Assembly: GCF_023555385.1 (NCBI RefSeq)
Contig: NZ_JAJSED010000001.1
Location: forward strand, 1-64,000
DNA length: 64,000 bases
DNA from: Guyparkeria hydrothermalis
Lineage (GTDB): Bacteria > Pseudomonadota > Gammaproteobacteria > Halothiobacillales > Halothiobacillaceae
Reading direction: 5' to 3'
Shown piece by piece: positions 50,043 through 58,848 of the stretch. The translations under genes and the position numbers were made by a program. Positions within the stretch are counted from its first letter, which is position 1, and each line of letters opens with the position of its first letter. The notes beneath the pieces are model-generated. The model searched no databases. It was not told the DNA's origin and saw only the letters and a list, made by a program, of their open reading frames with translations.

Positions 50043-51680
50043 ATGTCATTGCACGAACTCGCCGGTCAGACGCCGCCCCGTGACTACCTCGTCGACGTTC
50101 CTCGCCTGATCAGCGCCTACTACCAGGCCGAACCCTTGGCCGAGGATCCGTCGCAACGCATCGCGTTCGGCACCTCGGGGCACCGTGGCTCCAGCCTGAA
50201 CACCTCCTTCAACGAGGCGCATATCGCCGCCGTCACGGCGGCACTGGTGGAGTACCGCCAGCGCGAGCGGATCGACGGACCGGTGCTGATCGGTTTCGAC
50301 ACCCATGCCCTGGCCTGGCCGGCGTTCATGACCACCGTCGAGGTGCTGGCGGCCGCCGGCGTGCCGTTCCGCTTCCAGCACGACAACGCCCCCACGCCCA
50401 CGCCGGTGATCTCGCAGGCGATCATCGCCGCCAACCGCGCCGGCGGGGCCCGCTGCGACGGCATCATCCTGACGCCGTCCCACAATCCGCCCGGCGACGG
50501 TGGCTTCAAGTACAACCCGCCGCACGGCGGCCCGGCCGACACCGATGCCACCGGTTGGATCGAGCGCCGCGCCAACGAGTTGCTGGTCGACTGGCAGGCG
50601 ATTCGCCGCCAGCCGTTCGACCGGGCCATCAAGAGCGATGCTGCCCAGGGGGTGGATTTCATCCGCCCGTACGTCGAGGCGCTCGACCGGGTGATCGACA
50701 TGCAGGCGATCGCGAAGGCCGGTGTGTCGATCGGAGTCGACCCGATGGGCGGGGCGGGGCTGCCGTACTGGGAACCGATCGCCGAGCACTACGGGCTGGA
50801 CCTGACCGTGGTCAATCGCCAGGTGGAGCCCGACTTCCGTTTCATCCCGCTCGACCACGACGGCAAGATCCGCATGGACTGCTCCTCGCCGTACGCCATG
50901 GCGGGTCTGCTCAAGATCAAGGACCGCTTCGACGTCGCCTTCGGCAACGACACCGACGCCGACCGTCACGGCATCGTCAGCCCCGAGGGCGGACTGATCA
51001 ATCCCAACCACTTCCTGTCGGTGTCGATCGACTACCTGTTTGGTCACCGCAAGGAGTGGGGCGGTGATCTCAAGGTCGGCAAGACGGCCGTGTCGAGCTC
51101 GATGATCGACCGTGTTGCCGGTGGTCTGGGCCGCGAGGTCTACGAAACCCCCGTGGGCATCAAGTGGTTCCAGCCCGGACTGACCGACGGCTGGCTGGGC
51201 TTCGGCGGCGAGGAGTCGGCCGGTGCGACCTTCCTCGCCCGCAACGGCGAGGTGTGGAACACGGACAAGGACGGCCTGACCATGGGACTGTTGGCTGCCG
51301 AGATCCTGGCCGTGACCGGCGAGGACGTCTGGGCGCGCTTCAATCGCCTGGTCGATGCCTACGGCCAGCCGTTCTACGCCCGTCGTGACGCCGCGCTCGC
51401 CCCGGAGCAGAAGGCGCGGTTCAAGGGGCTTGACCCCGACTCGCTCGGTATCACCGAGCTGGCCGGCGAGTCGGTTACCGGCGTGCGTACCCGCGCGCCG
51501 GGCAACGATGCGCCGATCGGCGGACTGAAGGTGGAGACGGCCAACGGTTGGTTTGCGGCGCGTCCGTCGGGCACCGAGCCGATCTACAAGATCTACGCCG
51601 AGAGCTTCCACGACGCCGGTCACCTCGAGCAGATCCTCGAGCAGGCACAGCGCGTGGTTGGCGACGCGCTGGGCGACTGA
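50043..51680 (+). CDS. pgm: Alpha-D-glucose phosphate-specific phosphoglucomutase
   Basis: 545 residues from the ATG at 50043. The four-domain phosphohexomutase plan is visible: substrate loop AFGTSGHRGSS, catalytic serine in ILTPSHNPPGDGGFKYNPPH, metal loop NDTDADRHG and the phosphate-binding RPSGTEPIYKIYAES near the end. It interconverts glucose 1- and 6-phosphate for glycogen and nucleotide sugars. It lies 57 bases after the phosphate acyltransferase gene and before tRNA-Arg. Confidence 0.96.
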   Translation: MSLHELAGQTPPRDYLVDVPRLISAYYQAEPLAEDPSQRIAFGTSGHRGSSLNTSFNEAHIAAVTAALVEYRQRERIDGPVLIGFDTHALAWPAFMTTVEVLAAAGVPFRFQHDNAPTPTPVISQAIIAANRAGGARCDGIILTPSHNPPGDGGFKYNPPHGGPADTDATGWIERRANELLVDWQAIRRQPFDRAIKSDAAQGVDFIRPYVEALDRVIDMQAIAKAGVSIGVDPMGGAGLPYWEPIAEHYGLDLTVVNRQVEPDFRFIPLDHDGKIRMDCSSPYAMAGLLKIKDRFDVAFGNDTDADRHGIVSPEGGLINPNHFLSVSIDYLFGHRKEWGGDLKVGKTAVSSSMIDRVAGGLGREVYETPVGIKWFQPGLTDGWLGFGGEESAGATFLARNGEVWNTDKDGLTMGLLAAEILAVTGEDVWARFNRLVDAYGQPFYARRDAALAPEQKARFKGLDPDSLGITELAGESVTGVRTRAPGNDAPIGGLKVETANGWFAARPSGTEPIYKIYAESFHDAGHLEQILEQAQRVVGDALGD

Positions 51681-51759
51681 CCCAGTTGGTTGGCCTGCGA
51701 TCGAATCGGCGTCCGCCATGGACGTCGGGCGGGCAAATCGCTATCATGCCCCGCTCATC

Positions 51760-51836
51760 GCGCCCGTAGCTCAGCTGGATAGAGTGTCGGCCTCCGAAGC
51801 CGAAGGTCACAGGTTCGAATCCTGTCGGGCGCACCA
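51760..51836 (+). tRNA. tRNA-Arg (anticodon CCG)
   Basis: 77 bases including the encoded CCA. Acceptor GCGCCCG pairs with CGGGCGC; the D arm contains AGCTCAGCTGGAT; the anticodon stem TCGGC/GCCGA encloses CTCCGAA, anticodon CCG; the T arm contains GGTTCGAATCC. TATCAT at 51742-51747 may be its -10. A strong terminator follows. Confidence 0.97.
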
Positions 51837-51861
51837 GATACCGGGCGTCATGCGCTCATAC

Positions 51862-51900
51862 GAAAAAGCCCCCCGAAGCGGAATGCCGGGGGGCTTTTTC
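51862..51900 (+). terminator. Bidirectional rho-independent terminator
   Basis: The arms GAAAAAGCCCCCCG (51862-51875) and CGGGGGGCTTTTTC (51887-51900) are fully complementary, with T runs on both strands. It ends tRNA-Arg on the plus strand and the LOV-GGDEF-EAL gene on the minus strand. Confidence 0.92.
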
Positions 51901-51920
51901 GTGGTGGACGGCTCTCGGGC

Positions 51921-54900
51921 TCAGTGGTCGTTCGGGGTGGCCACGATGCTGCGGTTGTCGGCCAGGCAGCCGATCAGTTCGTTGAGCGGCATGGGACGGG
52001 CGAACAGGTAGCCTTGCAGGCTATCGCAGCCCCAGTCGACCAGGATCTCCCGCTGCGCCTCGGTCTCGATGCCCTCGGCGACCACCTGGATGCCTAGGTG
52101 GTGGGCCATCGAGATGATGCCCTGCACGATCGCGGCATCGTCGGCGCTGTCCTCGACGCCCTGGATGAAGCTGCGGTCGATCTTGATCTTGTCGATCGGC
52201 AGGTGCTTCAGGTAGCTGAGGCTGGAGAAGCCGGTGCCGAAGTCGTCGATCGAGACACTGATGGTGCTGTCGCGCAGCCGGTGCAGGGTCTGGATTGCCG
52301 ACTCGGTCTCGCTCATCAGGATGCCCTCGGTCAGCTCCAGTTCCAGCCGGCTGGCGGGCAGGCCGGTAAGCTCGAGCGTGCGATGGATGGTGGCGAGGAA
52401 GTTGGGCCGGTGGAACTGCAGCGGCGACAGGTTGATCGCCATCCGGCCATCGTCGAGGCCCTGGTCGATCAGCGACTTCATGTCCCGACAGGCCCGTTCG
52501 AGAATCCACTCGCTCAACGGGATGATCTGGCCGGTCTCCTCGGCCAGTGGGATGAAGGTGGCCGGCGAGACCCAACCGTGCTCCGGGTGATGCCATCGCA
52601 GCAATGCCTCGAACCCGGTGATCTCTCGGTCCGGGCCGCGCACCAGCGGCTGGTAGAACACGTGGAAATCCTTGTGTTCTAGGGCTTCCTGCAGGTCGTT
52701 ACGCAGCCCCACGCGGCGGCGGACCTGCGTGTTGATCTCCTCGTTGAAGATTTGGCAGGTGTTGCGCCCCTGTTGCTTGGCCCGGTACATCGCCATGTCG
52801 GCCTGCTGGATCAGGGACAGCGGGCTCTCCATGCCGGGCTCGCTGATCGCGATGCCGATGCTCGCGCTGAGATAGAGCTCGTGGTCATCGATACGGTAGG
52901 GCCGGCTGATGTCCGGTAGCAGGCGCTCGGCCACCAGCAGCGCGTCCTCTTCACCGCCGATGTCCGCCAGCAGGGCGACGAATTCGTCGCCGCCGAAGCG
53001 TGCCAGGGTGTCCTCGGCTCGCATCTGCTCGTCCAGACGGCGAGAGACCTCAATCAGGATCTTGTCGCCGACGGCGTGGCCGAGGCTGTCGTTGATCGGC
53101 TTGAACTCGTCGAGATCCACGAACAGCACGGCCACGCGGGTATCGCGGCGTCGCGATAGCTCCACGGTGTGGCACAGGCGGTCTTCGAACAGCGACCGGT
53201 TCGCCAATCCCGTCAGGGTGTCATGGGTGGCGTTGAAGGCGAGCTGGGCTTCGTAGGACTTGTGCGCCGAGACGTCGTTCTGCAGCCCGACGAAGTGGCT
53301 GACCTCGCCCGACTCGTCCTCTACCGGCGCGATGTGCAACTCGTTCCAGAACTGGCTGCCGTCCTTGCGGTAGTTGCGCAGCAGCACCCGGACCGGGCGC
53401 TTTTCGGCCAAAGCCTCGTGGATCTCCCGGACCGCGTCGGGATCGGTCTGTTCCCCCTGCAGGAAGCGGCAGTTGTGTCCGAGGACCTCCTCGGCGCTGT
53501 AGCCGGTCATGCGGGTGAAGGCGGCGTTGGTGTAGATGATCGGCAGGTCCGGGCGACGAGCATCCGCGATCACCACGCCGTGGATGCTGGCTTCGACGCT
53601 GCGTTCCAAGGTGCGCAGGCGACGTTCCTGACGCTTGCGGATGGTGATGTCCTTCGCGATGCCGTAGACGGCCTCGATCTGGCCGTTGATCACCATCGGC
53701 AGGTAGGTGACGTCGAAATCGTGACGGCTGCCGTCGGTGTGGTTCACCGCGAGTTCGGTGAACTGCGTGCGGCCGCGAATGGTGCGATCGATCGCGCGGC
53801 GGACACGATCGCGATCGGCCGTGTCGATCAGTTCGATCAGGGATCGGCCGGCGAGATCCCGCGTGGGCCGGTCGAACATCGTCTCGGTGGTGTGGTTGAA
53901 GCTCTGCAGCTGGCCCTCGGCATCGAGCGAGAACACGGCATCGGGGTTGTAGGCGAACAGAGAGCGATAGCGCTGCTCGTTCTCCTCCAGCGCGCTACGG
54001 TCGCGGTGTCGTTCGATGGCGAGCGACACCAGGTCGGCAGCGCGGGCGATCCGGCGCTGGTGGTTGGTCGTGGGCATTTCCGGGACTTCCCGGTAGCTGG
54101 CGAAGGTGCCCAGCACCTGGCCGGCCGACGTCAGCAGCGGGTACGACCAGCAGGAACGCAGTCCGTTGGCCTGAGCGACCTCCCGGAAACCGTGCCAGCG
54201 TGGGTCGGTGGCGATGTCGTCGGTGAAGATCGGCTCCTTGCGGCCGGCTGCCATGCCGCAGCCGGCCTCGTTTATCGGAATGGAAGCGAATGCTGCCCGG
54301 TAGGTCGCGGACAGGCTGGGCGCGGCGGCGAGGTTAAGGGTCCGGCCGTCCTCGTCGCAGAGCATGATCGAGCAATGCGACAGGGGGTCATGTTCCTCGA
54401 GCAACTCGCACACCGAGCGCAGCGTATGCTCGAGCGAGTCCGAGTGCAGGATCATCTGCTGGATGAGGTGCTGGGATTCGAGTTCACGACGGGTCGTCAG
54501 CAGGCGCCGCGCGTGAGCCAGACGGCTGCGACCGGTCGCCAGCAGCAGGACGACCAGGTGGGTGACTGCCAGCCCGATCAGCGTGACGGTGGCGGGTAGG
54601 ATCGCCGTGATCTCCTTTCGCGTCCCGTCCTGAAGATAGCTCCTGGCCAGCAGACGGGGGCCGTACGGCAAGGCCAGTTCCCGCTCGGCCAGCAGGGCCT
54701 TGTAGTCGCCTTCCATTTCGCGGCCCTGAAGGTCGATCGCCCCGTTCTTCCCGAGGGAAAGCTGTACCGCCACCGGGCGTGCAGCGCCAAGTGGGGAGCG
54801 GCTGATCAACTGGCGGAGATCGAGCAGGGCCAGCAGCTGCCGCTCATCCCCGCCGGGAATCGATATGGGCACCGCCACGACGCTCGTGCTTCGACCGGTT

Positions 54901-55928
54901 GAGGGTGTGGCTGCCAGCAGCATCAGACGCGGCTCGGCGTCGACGGTAGAAAGCCAGTTCCGTGCATCCTCGTTGTCGAGCAACTGCTGCAGGAGCCGAT
55001 CGCCGCTCGGTCCGCGGCTCGCCCTCCAGACGGGGCGCTGTTTTGCGTCGAGCATTGCCAGCAGTTGCAGGCTTTCCATGTCGTCGAGATAGCTTTTTGC
55101 GTCCTGCTCGCGAATGAACTCGGCAGTTGGGAGTTGGCTGAAGAGTTGCCAGCGCATCGCCAGTCGACGCAGGGTCTCGATCCGGTTCGTGAGCACCTGT
55201 CCACCGACGATCTCCACCCGGTCGAGCTCCGCCTCGCCGGTGGCCTGCAGTTCCTGGTTGTGTTCGAGGGAAAACTGGTACCAAGCCAGGGCGCTGAACA
55301 GCGAACCGGCCATGGCGGCGGCCACTGCCATGGCACCCAGGTCGCTCAGCCGGTTGTCGGACTGGCGGCCGGCCAGCCACATCGCCCCGCCGAACAACAG
55401 GGTGAACAGGACGGCTACCCAGGCGGTGGTGGAGTGAAACCGCAACCATGGCGCGTTGCCCAGCAGCATCCACAATGCCGAGACGCCGCCGAGAAACAGC
55501 ATCAGCCCGCCAACCCACTGCCAGGGCCGCTGGGCCAGTGGTGATCCGCCGGGGATCATCAGGCACAGCGCAATGGCGATCAGCAGCAGGGCGGCCTCGG
55601 TCGACAGGTGCTCGTGGGGGATGTGAGCGGGGTCGAGGCTGCTCGGGAAGTGGACGCCGTTGGTCGCTGCGCTGAAGCCGATCAGCAATAGAAGCGCCAT
55701 GCCGGCGGCGTAGTGGAGTGGGCGCCAGCGTTGCAGATGACCGCCCAGTCCGAGTCCGGCGAGCAGGGCGGCCACGGCGCTTTCCCGGGTCAGCGGCAGG
55801 CCCAGCGGGCCCGGATCGCTGATCAGCAGCGGGGCGACCAGTCCGACGGTGCCGACGGTGACGCAGGCGGCGACCACCATCAGCAGGTAGGACTTCAGCA
55901 GGACGGGGGTATCGGTCGTGGCTTTCAT
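51921..55928 (-). CDS. Membrane-bound GAF-PAS-LOV-GGDEF-EAL protein (putative blue-light-responsive cyclic-di-GMP enzyme)
   Basis: 1335 residues. About six hydrophobic helices fill residues 1-215, followed by a likely periplasmic sensor region (about 220-450) and another helix at about 455-475. A GAF domain follows (about 505-645), a PAS domain from about 650, and a second PAS-type domain from about 780 with the LOV signature GHNCRFLQG, flavin-bonding Cys at 820, plus the later LOV patterns NYRKDGSQFWNELHIAP and VGLQNDV. GGDEF is intact at 979-983 and EAL at 1107, with DDFGTGFSSLSYLKHLP. Both output domains keep their signature residues, so it may make or break cyclic-di-GMP. Light input is inference from the LOV residues. 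The gene is monocistronic. Confidence 0.92.
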   Translation of the reverse strand: MKATTDTPVLLKSYLLMVVAACVTVGTVGLVAPLLISDPGPLGLPLTRESAVAALLAGLGLGGHLQRWRPLHYAAGMALLLLIGFSAATNGVHFPSSLDPAHIPHEHLSTEAALLLIAIALCLMIPGGSPLAQRPWQWVGGLMLFLGGVSALWMLLGNAPWLRFHSTTAWVAVLFTLLFGGAMWLAGRQSDNRLSDLGAMAVAAAMAGSLFSALAWYQFSLEHNQELQATGEAELDRVEIVGGQVLTNRIETLRRLAMRWQLFSQLPTAEFIREQDAKSYLDDMESLQLLAMLDAKQRPVWRASRGPSGDRLLQQLLDNEDARNWLSTVDAEPRLMLLAATPSTGRSTSVVAVPISIPGGDERQLLALLDLRQLISRSPLGAARPVAVQLSLGKNGAIDLQGREMEGDYKALLAERELALPYGPRLLARSYLQDGTRKEITAILPATVTLIGLAVTHLVVLLLATGRSRLAHARRLLTTRRELESQHLIQQMILHSDSLEHTLRSVCELLEEHDPLSHCSIMLCDEDGRTLNLAAAPSLSATYRAAFASIPINEAGCGMAAGRKEPIFTDDIATDPRWHGFREVAQANGLRSCWSYPLLTSAGQVLGTFASYREVPEMPTTNHQRRIARAADLVSLAIERHRDRSALEENEQRYRSLFAYNPDAVFSLDAEGQLQSFNHTTETMFDRPTRDLAGRSLIELIDTADRDRVRRAIDRTIRGRTQFTELAVNHTDGSRHDFDVTYLPMVINGQIEAVYGIAKDITIRKRQERRLRTLERSVEASIHGVVIADARRPDLPIIYTNAAFTRMTGYSAEEVLGHNCRFLQGEQTDPDAVREIHEALAEKRPVRVLLRNYRKDGSQFWNELHIAPVEDESGEVSHFVGLQNDVSAHKSYEAQLAFNATHDTLTGLANRSLFEDRLCHTVELSRRRDTRVAVLFVDLDEFKPINDSLGHAVGDKILIEVSRRLDEQMRAEDTLARFGGDEFVALLADIGGEEDALLVAERLLPDISRPYRIDDHELYLSASIGIAISEPGMESPLSLIQQADMAMYRAKQQGRNTCQIFNEEINTQVRRRVGLRNDLQEALEHKDFHVFYQPLVRGPDREITGFEALLRWHHPEHGWVSPATFIPLAEETGQIIPLSEWILERACRDMKSLIDQGLDDGRMAINLSPLQFHRPNFLATIHRTLELTGLPASRLELELTEGILMSETESAIQTLHRLRDSTISVSIDDFGTGFSSLSYLKHLPIDKIKIDRSFIQGVEDSADDAAIVQGIISMAHHLGIQVVAEGIETEAQREILVDWGCDSLQGYLFARPMPLNELIGCLADNRSIVATPNDH

Positions 55929-56064
55929 GGATGCCCGGGCATGTCGCGAGGACTGGGTGGCGCGTGATGGTGAGTCAAGCTAATCGTTCGACTGTCCTGG
56001 AACAAATCAATCTTTTTTGCGCGGCCATTCGCCGGCGCGAGCCGGTGGCGTATCGGTGCGACGG

Positions 56065-56520
56065 TCACAGCCAGCGACGAGTCTGTTGACGATAGCGGTG
56101 GAACGTCTCGCCGAAGTGCCGAGCCAGTGCCGCTTCCTCGCCACGGATCTGGAAGCGGTCGATGAACAGGACGAACAGCACCAGGACAAACAGACCCAGT
56201 GGCTGTCCCAGCCAGAAGGCGACGCCCGTCAGCAGCAGCGCATCGCCCAGGTAGATGGGATTGCGGCTGATGCGGTAGATGCCTTGCGTGACCAGGTGGC
56301 TTGCGCGCTCGGGGCGAAACGGGTCGATGGTGGTATGCGCGCGCCAGAGGGTCCAGACGGCGGCAAGCATCAGTCCGCCGCCGGCGACGAACAGGGCCCC
56401 GGCCAGCCAAGGGAGTCCAACCCAGTCGATCGTCGATTTCGGCCAGAGGCGCGAGGCGGCGTAGGTCAGCGCCATGGCGATCAGCAGCGCGGCGGGGGGC
56501 GGAATCAGTCGGGTCAGCAT
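56065..56520 (-). CDS. Isoprenylcysteine carboxylmethyltransferase / phospholipid methyltransferase family membrane protein
   Basis: 151 residues with three to four hydrophobic helices and the family C-terminal pattern GIYRISRNPIYLGDALLLTG followed by EEAALARHFGETFHRYRQQT, which binds SAM in ICMT/PEMT-like enzymes. Substrate unknown; small lipids or isoprenoid-like acceptors are possible. It lies 136 bases downstream of the LOV-GGDEF-EAL start on the same strand, so it could be transcribed just before that gene, and is divergent from ovoA. Confidence 0.82.
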   Translation of the reverse strand: MLTRLIPPPAALLIAMALTYAASRLWPKSTIDWVGLPWLAGALFVAGGGLMLAAVWTLWRAHTTIDPFRPERASHLVTQGIYRISRNPIYLGDALLLTGVAFWLGQPLGLFVLVLFVLFIDRFQIRGEEAALARHFGETFHRYRQQTRRWL

Positions 56521-56700
56521 CTGAAAACGATCCGTCGTTTGAGTCTCCGGTGTCGCCAGTCTAGTCCGCCTGTCAGCGGAATGACATGGCGTGGGCGCCG
56601 TGCCCGCGGTTTATCCCTCGGGGACGATGACCTAAAGTCGTCTGTCGAAACGCGCATCGCCAGATGCATTCGTTCGACTCATGCCAGAGGGAGTGTCGTG

Positions 56701-58848
56701 ATGTTGTCCAGACTGAAGAGCCGCTCGGTCCTGCTGACCGGGGAGGATGCCGAAGCCAAGCGGGAGGCCGTGCGGGCCTACTTCCATCGCACGATGGACA
56801 TCTACGAGAAGCTCTTCGAGGTCATCACCGACGACCAGGCCTTCTACGAACGCCCCGAGCCGCTGCGTCACCCGCTGATCTTCTACTTCGGCCACACGGC
56901 GACCTTCTATATCAACAAGCTGGTCACGGCGAAGGCGACCACGCGCATCGACCCGCAGCTCGAAGGCATGTTCGCCATCGGCGTCGACGAGATGTCCTGG
57001 GACGATCTCAACGACGACCACTACGACTGGCCGTCGGTCGACCGGGTGCGCGAGTATCGCCGCGCGGTGCGCGAGCGGGTCGACCAGCTGATCTCCCAGC
57101 TCGACTGGACTCCGCCGGTGCGCTGGGAGGACCACCCCACCTGGTCGATCTTCATGGGCATCGAGCACGAGCGCATCCACCTGGAGACCTCCTCGGTGCT
57201 CATCCGGCAGCTCGATCTCGAATGGGTACGCCCGCACGATGACTGGCCGATCTGCGACGCGGCCGCTGCGAGCGCCGCTGAGGCCCCTGCGAACGAACTG
57301 CTTGAGGTGACCGGCGGCACGGTGGTGCAGGGCAAGTCGCACGATGCGCCGTTGTACGGCTGGGACAACGAATACGGTCAGTTGACCACCCGGGTGGATA
57401 CCTTCCGTGCCAGCCGCATGCAGGTGTCCAACGCCGAGTTCCTCGCCTTCGTCGAGGCCGGTGGCTACGAGACGCCCGAGTGGTGGACCGATGAAGGGCG
57501 ACGCTGGCTCGACTTCCGTGGTGCCGCCCACCCGATCTTCTGGGTGCCGCGCGGCGATTCCCAAGGTCACTCTTCTTGGGGCTACCGCACCATGACCCGC
57601 GAGATCGACATGCCCTGGGACTGGCCGGTGGACGTGAACTACCTCGAGGCCAAGGCCTTCTGCAACTGGCTCGCCGAGACCACCGGCAAGTCCATCCGCC
57701 TGCCCACCGAACCCGAATACGAACGCCTGCGCCAGATCGCCGGCGTGCCGGATGAGCCGGAGTGGGGCGAGCGGGCGCCTGGCAACATCAACCTCGAGTA
57801 CTGGGCCTCGGCCTGTCCGGTCGATCGTTTCGCCCAAGGTGATTTCTATGACGTGATCGGCAACGTCTGGCAATGGACCGAGACGCCCATCGACGCCTTC
57901 GAGGGCTTTGAGCCGCACCCGATTTACGACGACTTCTCGGTGCCCACCTTCGACAACCAGCACAACCTGATCAAGGGCGGATCGTGGATCTCGACCGGCA
58001 ACGAGGCTACCCGCGATGCCCGCTACGCCTTCCGCCGGCACTTCTTCCAGCACGCCGGCTTCCGCTACGTCGAGGGCGAGCCGGTGCGACCGCCGGCGAG
58101 CAAGGACGAGAGCTACTACGAGACCGACGCCCAGTTGGCGCAGTACTGCGACTTCCACTATGGCCGCTCGTACTTCGGTGTCGCCAACTTCCCGCGGGCG
58201 CTGGCCGAGTACGCCCTGCGGCAGATGGAGGGACGAAACCATGGCGCGGCGCTGGACATCGGCTGCGCGACGGGGCGGGCGACCTTCGAGCTCGCACCGC
58301 ATTTCGAGTCGGTCACGGGGCTCGACTTCTCGGCGCGCTTCATCCAGATCGCCCAGGCGATGCTTGATGACGGCCAGATCGCCTACGCGCTGCCCACCGA
58401 GGGCGAGCTGACCGAGGACCGCGCCGCTTCGCTGGCCGCGCTGGGTCTCGAAGCGCGCGACAATATCGACTTCTGGCAGCAGGATGCCTGCAACATGAAG
58501 CCGCACTTCGCCGGCTACGATCTGGTGCTCGCCGGTAACCTGATCGACCGGCTCTATGATCCGGGCAAGTTCCTTGACGATATCGCCGGGCGCATCAACG
58601 CCGGCGGCCTGCTGGTGCTGGCCTCGCCCTACACCTGGCTCCAGGAGTGCACGCCACGCGAGCGCTGGCTGGGTGGCTACGTTGACGAGGACGGCCGACC
58701 CGTGACGACGCTCGACACGCTGATCAAGCGCCTCGAGCCGAACTTCGAGCTGGTGGGCGAGCCGGCGGACATCCCGTTCGTCATCCGCGATACGGCCCGG
58801 CGATTCCAGCACACGGTCAGCCAGGTCACCGTGTGGGCGCGCCGATGA
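56701..58848 (+). CDS. ovoA: 5-histidylcysteine sulfoxide synthase / 5-mercaptohistidine methyltransferase OvoA
   Basis: 715 residues from the ATG at 56701, preceded by GAGGGAG. An N-terminal DinB-like domain gives candidate iron ligands His 65 (FYFGHTATF) and His 156/His 160 (GIEHERIHLE). An FGE/sulfatase-modifying fold follows (about 210-460; SNAEFLAFVEAGGYETPEWW, IKGGSWISTGNEATRDARYA). The C-terminal third is a class I methyltransferase with ALDIGCATGRATFELAPHF. OvoA joins cysteine to histidine C5 with oxygen and then N-methylates the product of OvoB, giving ovothiol A. The methyltransferase domain distinguishes it from EgtB. ovoB overlaps its stop. Confidence 0.94.
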   Translation: MLSRLKSRSVLLTGEDAEAKREAVRAYFHRTMDIYEKLFEVITDDQAFYERPEPLRHPLIFYFGHTATFYINKLVTAKATTRIDPQLEGMFAIGVDEMSWDDLNDDHYDWPSVDRVREYRRAVRERVDQLISQLDWTPPVRWEDHPTWSIFMGIEHERIHLETSSVLIRQLDLEWVRPHDDWPICDAAAASAAEAPANELLEVTGGTVVQGKSHDAPLYGWDNEYGQLTTRVDTFRASRMQVSNAEFLAFVEAGGYETPEWWTDEGRRWLDFRGAAHPIFWVPRGDSQGHSSWGYRTMTREIDMPWDWPVDVNYLEAKAFCNWLAETTGKSIRLPTEPEYERLRQIAGVPDEPEWGERAPGNINLEYWASACPVDRFAQGDFYDVIGNVWQWTETPIDAFEGFEPHPIYDDFSVPTFDNQHNLIKGGSWISTGNEATRDARYAFRRHFFQHAGFRYVEGEPVRPPASKDESYYETDAQLAQYCDFHYGRSYFGVANFPRALAEYALRQMEGRNHGAALDIGCATGRATFELAPHFESVTGLDFSARFIQIAQAMLDDGQIAYALPTEGELTEDRAASLAALGLEARDNIDFWQQDACNMKPHFAGYDLVLAGNLIDRLYDPGKFLDDIAGRINAGGLLVLASPYTWLQECTPRERWLGGYVDEDGRPVTTLDTLIKRLEPNFELVGEPADIPFVIRDTARRFQHTVSQVTVWARR

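Noticed and set aside
56017-56700. Possible N-terminal extension of OvoA by 228 residues
   Set aside because: It is antisense to the small membrane methyltransferase, and a good ribosome site precedes the ATG at 56701.
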